This document shows, in pieces, positions 17,706 to 23,969 of a DNA stretch of 23,969 bases. The notes beneath the pieces were generated by a model. It did no database searches, was not told the DNA's origin, and saw only the letters and a list, made by a program, of their open reading frames with translations. A program made the position numbers and the translations under genes. The stretch lies in contig CAMOGC010000004.1 in the NCBI GenBank assembly GCA_946613955.1, positions 1 through 23,969 of the forward strand. Reading direction: 5' to 3'. Within the stretch, counting starts at the first letter, position 1. The number at the start of each line of letters is the position of its first letter. The stretch is from an uncultured Clostridia bacterium. Its GTDB lineage: Bacteria > Bacillota_A > Clostridia > Christensenellales > Aristaeellaceae.

Positions 17706-19174
17706 GCCTTTGCCTCCCGCGTCTTCATCTCCAGCAGAATCTCGCTGACGATGACCTTTTCATCAAAGGGCCGCTTGACCCCCATGATTTCCTGATAGGT
17801 TTCGTGGCCCTTGCCCGCCAGGACGATCACATCCCCGTCCTCCGCCATCTCCAGCGCCCTTCGGATGGCCTCGCGCCGGTTTTCGATGACCTCATATTTC
17901 CCTCCGGTGGGTTTGATGCCCTTCTCGATCGCCGCCAGAATCACCATGGGGTTCTCCGTCCGGGGATTATCGGAGGTCAGGATGCAGTAGTCCGCCAGCT
18001 TTCCGCCGATCTCCCCCATCATGGGCCGCTTGCCCTTGTCCCGGTCGCCCCCGCATCCGAAGACCGCGATGACCCGGTTCCTTGTAAACTGGCGAACGGT
18101 TTTCAGGATGTTCCGCAGGGCTTCCGGCGCGTGGCTGTAATCCAGAATCACCTTGTAGGGCGTTCCGGTCTGAAGCATCTCAATCCGTCCCGGCACCGAG
18201 GCCACCGCTTCCAGCCCCTGCCGGATCCGCTCCGGCTCAATCCCCATGATCAGCGCGCAGGAGCTGGCGGCCAGGGCGTTATAGACATTGAACCGGCCGG
18301 TCATCCGCATCCGGACAGCCAGATCCTGCATGCCCTGCATCTGGATGCTGAAGTTAACCCCCTCCTCGGTAATCTCAATCTCCCGGGCGAACACGTCCGC
18401 GTTCAGGGCAATGGCATAGGTCACAAAAGGAATTTGCAGATCCTCAATCAGCTTCGCGGTGGTCTCATCGTCGGCGTTGACCGCGGCGTTCTGCACCATC
18501 CCGCTGGTAAAAAACCGCTTCTTGGTCTCGAAATACCGCTCCATCGTATAGAAATAGTCAAGATGATCCTGGCTTAAATTCGTATAACAGCCCACCTCGA
18601 AGCTCATGCCGTCCAGCCGGAACATGTCAATGGCGTGGGCGCTGACCTCCATGCAGACCACCTGAACCCCCTCGTCCGCCATCTGTCGGAGGGTTTTCTG
18701 AAGATCGATGGGATCGGGCGTGGTCAGCTTCCCGTCCAGATGCTTATCCCCGATCATGGAACCCGTGGAGCCGATCAGGGCGCATTTCATCCCCGCCTTC
18801 TCGACGATGCTCTTGAGCAGGTAGGTCGTGGTGGTTTTGCCCTTCGTTCCGGTAATCCCGACCATGCGCATGGCGCGGGAGGGATAGCCGTAAAAGGCCA
18901 TGGCAATCCGGCTCATGGCGGCCCGGCCGTTGCTGACCCGAACCTGGGGCACGTCCAGCTCCACGAACCGCTCAACGATCAGCGCCACGCATCCGTTCTC
19001 CACCGCTTCCCAGGCGTAGTCATGGGCGTCGAATCTGGCGCCGACGATGCAGAAAAAAAGCCCCTGGGTGGTTTTTTCCCGGCTGCCGGAGGTAATTTCT
19101 CCGATTTCGATATCCAGATCACCCCGGCTGTCCAGCACATAGGGCGTTTCCGCGATCAAATCCCGCAGTTTCAT
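17702..19174 (-). CDS. murE: UDP-MurNAc-L-Ala-D-Glu--meso-diaminopimelate ligase
   Basis: Cytoplasmic Mur ligase that adds the third residue of the peptidoglycan stem peptide. It has 490 residues. The ATP loop is GITGTKGKTTTTYLL (106-120). The amino-acid specificity motif reads SDNPR (401-405), the form found in meso-diaminopimelate ligases rather than lysine ligases, so a DAP-type wall is predicted. HAPEALRNIL and FGCGGDRDKGKRP are also typical. The ATG has GAGGAG nine bases upstream. The gene follows the ftsL-like gene after 50 bases that include a strong hairpin. Confidence 0.97.
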   Translation of the reverse strand: MKLRDLIAETPYVLDSRGDLDIEIGEITSGSREKTTQGLFFCIVGARFDAHDYAWEAVENGCVALIVERFVELDVPQVRVSNGRAAMSRIAMAFYGYPSRAMRMVGITGTKGKTTTTYLLKSIVEKAGMKCALIGSTGSMIGDKHLDGKLTTPDPIDLQKTLRQMADEGVQVVCMEVSAHAIDMFRLDGMSFEVGCYTNLSQDHLDYFYTMERYFETKKRFFTSGMVQNAAVNADDETTAKLIEDLQIPFVTYAIALNADVFAREIEITEEGVNFSIQMQGMQDLAVRMRMTGRFNVYNALAASSCALIMGIEPERIRQGLEAVASVPGRIEMLQTGTPYKVILDYSHAPEALRNILKTVRQFTRNRVIAVFGCGGDRDKGKRPMMGEIGGKLADYCILTSDNPRTENPMVILAAIEKGIKPTGGKYEVIENRREAIRRALEMAEDGDVIVLAGKGHETYQEIMGVKRPFDEKVIVSEILLEMKTREAKA

Positions 19175-19208
19175 TTCTCATTGCTCCTCTGCTTTGTTGG
19201 TACGCGAA

Positions 19209-19236
19209 CAGGGAGACCGGCGTTTCAGTCTCCCTG
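19209..19236 (-). promoter_or_regulatory. Hairpin spanning the ftsL stop codon
   Basis: A perfect 9-bp inverted repeat (CAGGGAGAC / GTCTCCCTG) with a 10-base loop. The ftsL-like TGA stop lies in the loop. No T run follows on the minus strand, so it is not a standard terminator. It may set RNA processing or stability between ftsL and murE; this is inference. Confidence 0.55.
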
Positions 19237-19812
19237 CGTCGTGCCGCCTTCCGCGGCGGAAGCCCGCAGCCCCGCCGCGCCAGTCTCTACCAGCATCATA
19301 TTCGGACCGACGGGGACTGTCAAGTCGATGGTTTTGGCTCCGTTGGAACTGATCATGTTCAGCTTGACCGCTTCGGTGCAGACGCTGACGTCCCCGCTGG
19401 AATAGGTCAGCTGTGCCTTCAGTCCCTCGTTTTTCCCGGCAATGTCTTCGATGCGGATGTCCATCTTCCGGATTTCCGCGCCGGTGGTTCCGATGGCCGC
19501 CGCCTGGATCAGAAGCGCCAGGACAAGCACCGCCGCCAGAAGGCCGATCGCCGCCTTGGCGACGCCCCAGCGGATTCCCTCCCCGCTGATGATCCTTTCC
19601 TTCGCCGAAGGCTCGGACAGGACCTGGAACCGCCCGCTGGGGCTGATGCCCAGGCCGCCGGTCCAGTCCTGCGTATTCCGCCATTCGCGGTTCTCCAGCC
19701 GGCCGGATACGGTCATCCGCTCCCGCCTGAGGCTGGTGGCCTGCATCCGGGGTTCGACCTGAGCAAAACGGACGCTGCGGCGGATCCGGTTGGAAGCGGC
19801 GGTGGTCGTCAT
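19225..19812 (-). CDS. ftsL: FtsL-like bitopic cell division protein
   Basis: Small membrane protein of 195 residues. It has a basic cytoplasmic N-terminal tail (1-80), a single membrane segment at about 83-105 (VAKAAIGLLAAVLVLALLIQ), and a short extracytoplasmic region that begins with a heptad-like stretch (GAEIRKMDIRIEDIAGKNEG). The segment VCTEAVKLNMISSNGAKTID recalls the FtsL/DivIC pattern EAxxLGM. FtsL proteins diverge strongly, so the assignment rests on topology and on place: after mraZ and before murE, where rsmH-ftsL-ftsI would stand. The cytoplasmic tail is long for FtsL. A generic septum protein is the alternative. The ATG has GAGGG eight bases upstream. Confidence 0.72.
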   Translation of the reverse strand: MTTTAASNRIRRSVRFAQVEPRMQATSLRRERMTVSGRLENREWRNTQDWTGGLGISPSGRFQVLSEPSAKERIISGEGIRWGVAKAAIGLLAAVLVLALLIQAAAIGTTGAEIRKMDIRIEDIAGKNEGLKAQLTYSSGDVSVCTEAVKLNMISSNGAKTIDLTVPVGPNMMLVETGAAGLRASAAEGGTTQGD

Positions 19813-19833
19813 GGTCTTTTCCCTCTTTCCTGT

Positions 19834-20355
19834 TTATTCTCCCCGATCCAGCGAGGCGATCATCTCCAGCAGCCCGGGCAGCTCCTGGCGGAAGCTCTCC
19901 CAGCTTTCCTCGCCCGTCTTCGCCGCGGCGATCCGGACATGATCATTGGCGCCGGTGATTTCCACATCCCGCTCCTCCCGCAGGATCTTGGTTCTGATGG
20001 TGGCCGGAAGCAGAATGCGTCCCTGCGCGTCGCAGGCCTGCCCGTCATAGCTCAGGGCGTAAAACTGTTCCAGATACCGGTTAACCGCCGGGTTCAGATG
20101 CCCCAGCCGTTCATAATCCGCGTTCCGCTTTTCCCACATCCGGGTGGGGTAGACCGCGATGCTGGAAAAATCGTAGCCCGGGGCGATGCAGAAGGTCTCG
20201 CCCAGCCGTTCCCGAAAGCTCTGGGGGATCACCAGCCGGCCCTTGCTGTCAATGCTGTGGCTGTAGCTGCCGATAAACCGAAGGGGCCGCTCCCGGTTGT
20301 CCGACGCGCCTCCGACGTTTTCCGCCGGATTGCCGCCGCCTTTTTCTTCCAACAC
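19834..20355 (-). CDS. mraZ: Transcriptional regulator MraZ
   Basis: SpoVT/AbrB-type DNA-binding protein that regulates the dcw cluster and its own promoter. Two MraZ repeats are visible: RFIGSYSHSIDSKGRLVIP with SFRERLG, and LSYDGQACDAQGRILLPATI. Most MraZ proteins begin at the segment equivalent to RFIGSY, but no start codon exists there. The best start is the GTG at 20355, with AAAGGGGG five bases upstream, giving 173 residues and an N-terminal extension of about 28. A TTG at 20352 is possible. It is the first gene of the cluster and is followed by the ftsL-like gene after 21 bases; rsmH, its normal partner, is missing. Confidence 0.93.
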   Translation of the reverse strand: MLEEKGGGNPAENVGGASDNRERPLRFIGSYSHSIDSKGRLVIPQSFRERLGETFCIAPGYDFSSIAVYPTRMWEKRNADYERLGHLNPAVNRYLEQFYALSYDGQACDAQGRILLPATIRTKILREERDVEITGANDHVRIAAAKTGEESWESFRQELPGLLEMIASLDRGE

Positions 20356-20360
20356 GGCGA

Positions 20361-20415
20361 CCCCCTTTCCCCCACTTTTATACCCAATTTTGGGATTTAC
20401 TCCCCTTTTTCCCCA
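20361..20415 (-). promoter_or_regulatory. G-box repeats upstream of mraZ (candidate MraZ operator)
   Basis: On the minus strand several short G boxes stand between the candidate promoter and the mraZ start: TGGGG (20411-20415), GGGGA (20401-20405), TTGGGT (about 20382-20387), AAAGTGGGGG (20369-20378) and AAAGGGGG. MraZ is known to bind tandem TGGGN or AAAGTGG boxes upstream of its own gene. Spacing here is not perfectly regular. The last box doubles as the ribosome site. Confidence 0.5.
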
Positions 20416-20417
20416 CA

Positions 20418-20446
20418 AATTTAGCACACAAATCGAACCCGCGCAA
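20418..20446 (-). promoter_or_regulatory. Candidate mraZ promoter
   Basis: Minus strand: TTGCGC (20441-20446), 17-base spacer, TAAATT (20418-20423). The -35 sequence is the same as in the promoter at 22004-22032. A weaker alternative, TTACAA-N17-TATCAT, lies at 20486-20514. Assignment is moderate. Confidence 0.45.
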
Positions 20447-20465
20447 GCCTTGCGCGGGAAGGCTT
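20438..20465 (-). repeat. Overlapping, mutually exclusive inverted repeats upstream of mraZ
   Basis: Two hairpins share bases. One is a 21-bp palindrome at 20438-20458 with arms CCCGCGCAAG / CTTGCGCGGG. The other, at 20445-20465, pairs AAGCCTT with AAGGCTT around a 7-base loop. Both cannot form at once. On the plus strand the GC palindrome is followed by AAGGCTTTTT and could act as a terminator for plus-strand transcripts. On the minus strand no T run follows. Confidence 0.6.
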
Positions 20466-20486
20466 TTTGACGACAGTCGTCAAAAA
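20464..20486. promoter_or_regulatory. 23-bp perfect palindrome (candidate operator)
   Basis: Arms TTTTTGACGAC and GTCGTCAAAAA flank a single central base. The palindrome covers the -35 box and most of the spacer of the plus-strand promoter at 20467-20495, the classic position for a repressor site. Which regulator binds is not evident. Confidence 0.65.
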
Positions 20487-20495
20487 TGATATAAT
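20467..20495 (+). promoter_or_regulatory. Strong plus-strand sigma-A promoter with extended -10
   Basis: TTGACG (20467-20472), 17-base spacer, TGATATAAT with perfect TATAAT at 20490-20495 and the TGN extension. This is the best promoter match in the window, yet it faces away from mraZ and no plus-strand gene follows. Confidence 0.75.
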
Positions 20496-20508
20496 TATCT
20501 TAACGTAA

Positions 20509-20528
20509 TTGTAATATATTTGTAATAT
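20509..20528. repeat. Two direct copies of TTGTAATAT, 11 bp apart
   Basis: TTGTAATAT occurs at 20509-20517 and 20520-20528, spaced by one DNA turn, just after the predicted start of the plus-strand transcript. Possibly a regulator site, but AT-rich sequence makes chance likely. Confidence 0.3.
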
Positions 20529-20581
20529 TTAGATTTGTCCTTGTGGCGCGTATTTCATCGTCAATCCACATCTAGTGGGCG

Positions 20582-20612
20582 AAAAAAAAAGAGCCCCCGG
20601 AAGGGCTCTTTT
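20582..20612 (-). terminator. Intrinsic terminator after the metallophosphoesterase gene (bidirectional)
   Basis: Minus strand: AGAGCCC-TTCCGG-GGGCTCT followed by a long T run (complement of the nine A at 20582-20590). It begins about 20 bases past the stop codon at 20631. The plus strand has TTTT after the same stem, so the element may stop transcripts from both sides. Confidence 0.92.
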
Positions 20613-20630
20613 CCCTTTGAGCGTTCCCGC

Positions 20631-21365
20631 TCAAATATTACAAAAAGTTAATGATTGTTCTTTCGCTGGAACGATGATCCGCATCGGGGTGAATCCCAGG
20701 CTGTCGCAGGAGGTCAGCGCGTATGAAACGCCCCGGAGTTCTCCGGTAAAGCCGGCCTGAATGCCGGCTCCGTGCAGATGTCCGTAAACGCACAGCGCCG
20801 CGCCCCGCTCTTCCATCAGATCGGTAAACACGCTTTTCCGGGCGGAAGCGAGCAGGGGCGGAAAATGCAGCATCACGATCAGCGGCCGCCCCTTCGCGAT
20901 TTTTTCCGCGGCCGAAAGCGCCATCTCCAGCCTTCCGACCTCCCGGAGGCAGATTTTTTCATCCGCCGGCGGGAGCGCGGATTCCTCCGTGGGAAAAATC
21001 CAGCCCCTGGTTCCGCAGACGACCGCGTCCCCCAGATCCAGGGCATCCTGCTGCAGGGCGAACATGCCTTCCGGCAGAGCGGCGCGAACCCGGGTAATAC
21101 TTCCCCACCAGTAGTCGTGGTTCCCCCGGATCAGCACTTTTTTCCCGGGCAGCGCCCCGATCGCCCGCAGGTCGCCGAGGGCGTCCTCCAGTCGCATGGC
21201 CCAGCTGATGTCCCCGGGAATCAGCACCGTATCCTCTTCCGATACCATGCTCCGCCAGGCCTGGGAGATGCGCTCAAAATGCCCCTCCCACTGGGAACCG
21301 AAAACGCTCATGGGTTTGTCGGCTCCGCCCGGCAGATGCAGATCACCGATCGCGAACAGGCTCAT
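20631..21365 (-). CDS. Metallophosphoesterase (predicted phosphohydrolase, COG1768-like)
   Basis: Calcineurin-like phosphoesterase of 244 residues, cytoplasmic by lack of any signal or membrane segment. The metal motifs are in order: FAIGDLHLPGG (D8, H10), LIPGDISWAM (D52), IRGNHDYWWGS (N82, H83, D84), MLHFPPLL, and YGHLHGAG. These give the usual two-metal site. The substrate is not known. The N-terminal ~90 residues resemble a widespread uncharacterised clostridial/bacillar group. It follows the zinc-ribbon gene after 24 bases, with AAGGA upstream, so the two are probably one transcript. A strong terminator follows. Confidence 0.9.
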   Translation of the reverse strand: MSLFAIGDLHLPGGADKPMSVFGSQWEGHFERISQAWRSMVSEEDTVLIPGDISWAMRLEDALGDLRAIGALPGKKVLIRGNHDYWWGSITRVRAALPEGMFALQQDALDLGDAVVCGTRGWIFPTEESALPPADEKICLREVGRLEMALSAAEKIAKGRPLIVMLHFPPLLASARKSVFTDLMEERGAALCVYGHLHGAGIQAGFTGELRGVSYALTSCDSLGFTPMRIIVPAKEQSLTFCNI

Positions 21366-21389
21366 CCGCGTCCTTCCTTCCCCGGGCGG

Positions 21390-21818
21390 TCAGGTGTCTT
21401 CCTCTTCCTCATCCTCCGCTTCCCGTTCCTCATCTTCCCGAACCGCTTCCAGGCTCAGCTGTTCTTCCATCTCGTTGTATTCGGGGTTATGGATTTTCTC
21501 TTCCTCATCGGGGATGATTTCGTCCATATTCGTGACATCGTCCATATTGGTCACGTCATCCATATCGCCGATGCTTCCCTCTTCGGCTTCCTCCGCTCCG
21601 CTGTTCTCCGCCTCGTCGCTGTTGCTCTTGTTCATTTCCTTCAGGCAGAACAGGCAAACATCTTTCCCCGGCAGGGCCGGCGCCTCGTTGCAGATGCTGC
21701 ACAGCTCCACCTCATCTTCATTTTTGCCGCCCTTCATCTCCCGAAGACAGACCTTGCAGTATTTCTGGTCCTCGGTCATGTAGTTCAGATCGCAGCGGGG
21801 GCATTTGACCAGTCTCAT
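21390..21818 (-). CDS. Acidic protein with duplicated zinc ribbon (unknown function)
   Basis: A 142-residue protein I do not recognise as a named family. Two CxxC-x11-CxxC modules use C6, C9, C21, C24 and C40, C43, C55, C58, an exact 34-residue period, and each ends in a similar CLxEM segment (CLREMKGGKN, CLKEMNKSN). This is an internal duplication and should bind two zinc ions. From residue 63 the chain is strongly acidic and probably disordered, with a MDDVTN repeat. The start is the ATG at 21818, with GAGGAGG upstream; the reading frame is open farther upstream but that part is not protein-like. It heads a two-gene unit with the metallophosphoesterase. A nucleic-acid or protein adaptor is conceivable but unproven. 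Confidence 0.8.
   Translation of the reverse strand: MRLVKCPRCDLNYMTEDQKYCKVCLREMKGGKNEDEVELCSICNEAPALPGKDVCLFCLKEMNKSNSDEAENSGAEEAEEGSIGDMDDVTNMDDVTNMDEIIPDEEEKIHNPEYNEMEEQLSLEAVREDEEREAEDEEEEDT
21521..21566 (-). repeat. 18-bp tandem repeat inside the zinc-ribbon gene
   Basis: About two and a half copies of an 18-bp unit (plus strand CGTCCATATT then 8 variable bases) encode MDDVTN-MDDVTN-MDE in the acidic tail. The copies differ at a few bases, mostly silent, so the protein repeat appears maintained. Confidence 0.75.
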
Positions 21819-22003
21819 TCCGACTCCTCCTCGATTCCCTTTGGGACAGATCCCCACATTTTCTCCAATTTTGAGCGAAATATAGCTAAACGCTACGCAG
21901 GCCATTCGAAAAGCAGGCGAAATCTGGGATATATTCCCACTTTCTCGGGTTTATTCTCCATTTTTCGGTGTCCGCCTCCCGACTTCGCGCTCCGGTTTTC
22001 GTG

Positions 22004-22032
22004 ATTATACTACCGTTCCATATCACGCGCAA
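22004..22032 (-). promoter_or_regulatory. Sigma-A promoter of the zinc-ribbon / metallophosphoesterase unit
   Basis: Minus strand: TTGCGC (22027-22032), 17-base spacer, perfect TATAAT (22004-22009). The predicted transcript has a leader of about 180 bases before the ATG at 21818, long for such a small gene. Two short hairpins with GGGA/TCCC arms lie in it. Confidence 0.75.
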
Positions 22033-22073
22033 GAGGAAAGCCGGTTTTTCCTGCCGTTTCCTGCTTTTTTGCC

Positions 22074-22727
22074 TCAGTCCCGTCCGGCCGGCTGTTCCCC
22101 GGATCGAACCTCCTCCGGCGGAGGCGGCGTCTTCTGGTCCCCTTCCGGCGGAAGCATACCCTCCAGGGCGGCCAGCAGCTCTTCCCGCCCGGTTCCGTCT
22201 TCGCCGCTGAAGCAGATAATCTCCCAGGGCTGAACCAGCAGCGCGCGGCAGATCGGCGCCAGCTGTTTGCTTCTCGCGCCCCGGCTGATCTTGTCCGCCT
22301 TGGTCGCCACCACCGTAAAGGGGATGCCCGTTTCCCGAAGGAAGGCGTTCATGATCCTGTCGTCCTCCGTCGGCTCGTGCCGGATGTCCACCAGGCACAG
22401 CACATGGCGCAATTCCTCCGCCCGGGTGAAATAATCCCGCATCATCGTGCCCCACCGGGCCCGTTCCTTCTTGTCCACCTTCGCGAAGCCGTATCCCGGA
22501 AGATCCACCAGATGAAACCGGTCGTTGATCAGAAACAGGTTGATCAGCCGGGTTTTCCCGGGGGTGGCGCTGGTTCTCGCCAGTTTGCTGCGGCGGCAGA
22601 GCCGGTTAATCAGCGTGCTCTTTCCCACATTGCTCTTTCCGACGACGGCGATCTGCGGCAGTCCCCGCCCGGGAAAAGGGCCGTAATCCGCCAGGGACGT
22701 AATGAATTCCGCCTTCTTGATTTCCAA
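22074..22727 (-). CDS. engB: Ribosome biogenesis GTP-binding protein EngB/YsxC
   Basis: Essential GTPase that assists assembly of the 50S subunit. It has 217 residues. G motifs are GKSNVGKST (30-38), DLPGYG (75-80) and TKAD (142-145). Typical family members have about 195 residues; the excess is a Pro/Glu-rich C-terminal tail from about residue 189. The start codon is TTG at 22725-22727, supported by AAGGAG six bases upstream and by alignment of the N-terminus with the family (xxAEFITS). It follows lon after 16 bases, the conserved lon-ysxC order of Bacillota. Confidence 0.96.
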   Translation of the reverse strand: MEIKKAEFITSLADYGPFPGRGLPQIAVVGKSNVGKSTLINRLCRRSKLARTSATPGKTRLINLFLINDRFHLVDLPGYGFAKVDKKERARWGTMMRDYFTRAEELRHVLCLVDIRHEPTEDDRIMNAFLRETGIPFTVVATKADKISRGARSKQLAPICRALLVQPWEIICFSGEDGTGREELLAALEGMLPPEGDQKTPPPPEEVRSGEQPAGRD

Positions 22728-22743
22728 CGTTTGCTCCTTCCGA

Positions 22744-23969
22744 TCAGGCCTCTGTCAGGGTTTCCTTCAGCACTTCCCCGATTTCCTCCGCCTCCACGAT
22801 CCGGAACCTTTCCAGGACATAACCGGGAATATCCTCCAGATCCTTGTGGTTCTCCCTGGGAATGATCAGGGTCTTGATGCCCGCGCGATAGGCCGCCAGG
22901 GTTTTTTCCTTCAGACCGCCGATGGGCAGCACCCGCCCCCGCAGCGTGATTTCCCCGGTCATGGCCACATCCTGCCGGGCTTTTCTTCCCGTCAGCGCGC
23001 TGACCAGGGCGGTCGTCATGGTGACGCCGGCGCTGGGCCCGTCCTTGGGCACGGCCCCTTCCGGAATATGAATATGCAGATCAATCGCCTGATAGAAATC
23101 CGGCGCCAGCTTCAGCGTCTCGCTGTGGGCCCGGACCCAGCTGAAGGCGGCCTCCGCGCTTTCCTTCATGACGTCGCCCAGCTGCCCCGTCAGCTTCAGA
23201 TTGCCCTTGCCGGGCATGGTGGTGCATTCCACCTCCAGCATTTCGCCGCCGACGCTGGTCCAGGCCAGGCCGTTGACCACGCCAATCCGGGGCTCCTTTT
23301 CGATCTGCTCGCGGGTATACCGCTCGGCGCCGAGAAAATCGTGCAGCAGCTTTTCCGTCACCGTGATCTGCTTCTTTCCGCGATCCAGCAGATAGACCGC
23401 CGCCTTCCGGCAAACCTTCGCGGCCGTCCGCTCCAGGGTGCGGACACCCGCCTCCCGGGTATAATGCTCGATCATCCGCCGCATGACCTCGTCGCTCATG
23501 CGGATCGATCCCTCTTTCATCCCATGCTCGCTGATCTGCCGGGGCATCAGATGCCGCTTCAGAATCTGGAGCTTCTCCTCCTCGGTATAGCTGGGAACCT
23601 CGATCAGTTCCATCCGGTCCAGCAGCGGCTCCGGAATGGATTCCATGCTGTTGGCGGTGGTGATGAACATGACCTTGCTCAGATCGAAGGGCACGTCGAG
23701 ATAATGATCCCGGAAGGAGGAATTCTGTTCCGCGTCCAGCACCTCCAGCATCGCGCTGGCCGGATCCCCGCGGAAATCGCTGCTCATCTTGTCGATTTCG
23801 TCAAAGAGGAACACCGGGTTCATGGTGCCGGCCTGCTTCATCCCTGTGATGATCCGGCCCGGCATGCTGCCGATATAGGTTTTCCGGTGCCCCCGGATTT
23901 CCGCCTCGTCCCGGACGCCGCCCAGGCTCATCCGGACGAATTTCCGGTTCACCGCCTCGGCGATGGCCT
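22744..23969 (-). CDS. lon: ATP-dependent protease Lon, C-terminal half (runs off window)
   Basis: Cytoplasmic AAA+ serine protease that degrades misfolded and regulatory proteins. The 407 visible residues start just after the Walker A loop, with [20 protein letters not shown], and the frame stays open to the window edge. Visible AAA+ features are FLFDEIDKM (Walker B) and MFITTANS (sensor 1). The protease domain carries the catalytic dyad: Ser in PKDGPSAG and, 43 residues later, Lys in GGLKEK. Both match canonical LonA. It is followed by engB on the same strand. Confidence 0.98.
   Translation of the reverse strand, partial: AIAEAVNRKFVRMSLGGVRDEAEIRGHRKTYIGSMPGRIITGMKQAGTMNPVFLFDEIDKMSSDFRGDPASAMLEVLDAEQNSSFRDHYLDVPFDLSKVMFITTANSMESIPEPLLDRMELIEVPSYTEEEKLQILKRHLMPRQISEHGMKEGSIRMSDEVMRRMIEHYTREAGVRTLERTAAKVCRKAAVYLLDRGKKQITVTEKLLHDFLGAERYTREQIEKEPRIGVVNGLAWTSVGGEMLEVECTTMPGKGNLKLTGQLGDVMKESAEAAFSWVRAHSETLKLAPDFYQAIDLHIHIPEGAVPKDGPSAGVTMTTALVSALTGRKARQDVAMTGEITLRGRVLPIGGLKEKTLAAYRAGIKTLIIPRENHKDLEDIPGYVLERFRIVEAEEIGEVLKETLTEA

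Larger units (their letters stand above)
20502..20612 (+). ncRNA. Possible small untranslated RNA
   Basis: The plus-strand promoter predicts a transcript starting near 20502. A hairpin at 20590-20609 (AGAGCCC / GGGCTCT) followed by TTTT would end it after about 110 bases. No start codon with a ribosome site was found in this stretch, so the product would be RNA only. It contains two TTGTAATAT copies near its 5' end. This is prediction from signals only. Confidence 0.35.

Noticed and set aside
20561..20580. A DnaA-box-like or NrdR-like site around AATCCACATCTAGTGGG
   Set aside because: Similarity to either consensus is only partial; the CCAC/GTGG arms are four bases long and may be chance.
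21521..21566. CRISPR-like or mobile repeat array
   Set aside because: The 18-bp units are in frame within a gene, have no spacers, and encode a repeated acidic hexapeptide.
21886..22455. A 189-codon minus-strand frame overlapping engB and its downstream gap
   Set aside because: It overlaps engB in another frame, is rich in Gly and Arg, and lacks a ribosome site or known motif.

Overview
The window is ordinary bacterial chromosome, GC-rich and gene-dense. Every protein gene I accept is on the minus strand. The content fits a Bacillota/Clostridia-type genome: L27 carries the N-terminal extension removed by Prp and lies in an rplU-prp-rpmA operon, MurE has the DNPR motif of meso-diaminopimelate ligases, riboflavin uptake uses an FMN-riboswitch-controlled RibU, lon is followed by engB, and promoters look like sigma-A (TTGACA-N17-TATAAT). 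No mobile element, CRISPR array, tRNA, rRNA or recognised defence system was seen. Genus cannot be assigned from this sequence.

Layout in order of transcription (right to left). (1) 22744-23969: C-terminal half of lon, then engB. (2) 20631-22032: a promoter, a long leader, a small acidic protein with a duplicated zinc ribbon, and a metallophosphoesterase, closed by a terminator. (3) 20356-20630: a control region holding a candidate mraZ promoter with G-box repeats, overlapping hairpins, a 23-bp palindrome, and the best-matching promoter of the window, which points the opposite way from every gene. (4) 11377-20355: a reduced division/cell-wall (dcw) cluster, mraZ-ftsL-murE-mraY-murD-divIB, then ftsA-ftsZ behind their own promoter, closed by a strong terminator. 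rsmH, ftsI, murF, ftsW, murG and murC are missing from their usual places. (5) 8314-11235: an orphan sugar-type solute-binding protein and galactokinase. (6) 7456-8310: promoter, FMN riboswitch and ribU. (7) 2213-7350: tsaE-tsaB-rimI, apparently continuing into two paralogous secreted PIG-L proteins. The second looks catalytically dead in its PIG-L part and carries an added phosphodiester-glycosidase (NAGPA) domain. (8) 1088-2196: promoter, structured leader, rplU-prp-rpmA and terminator. (9) 1-1058: N-terminal part of metG, running off the window.

Most genes are conserved housekeeping functions: tRNA t6A modification, ribosome assembly, peptidoglycan precursor synthesis and Z-ring assembly. 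The least conventional parts are the tandem secreted PIG-L / PIG-L-NAGPA pair, the outward-facing promoter with its palindrome upstream of mraZ, and the duplicated zinc-ribbon acidic protein. I did not find a complete unknown multi-gene system.
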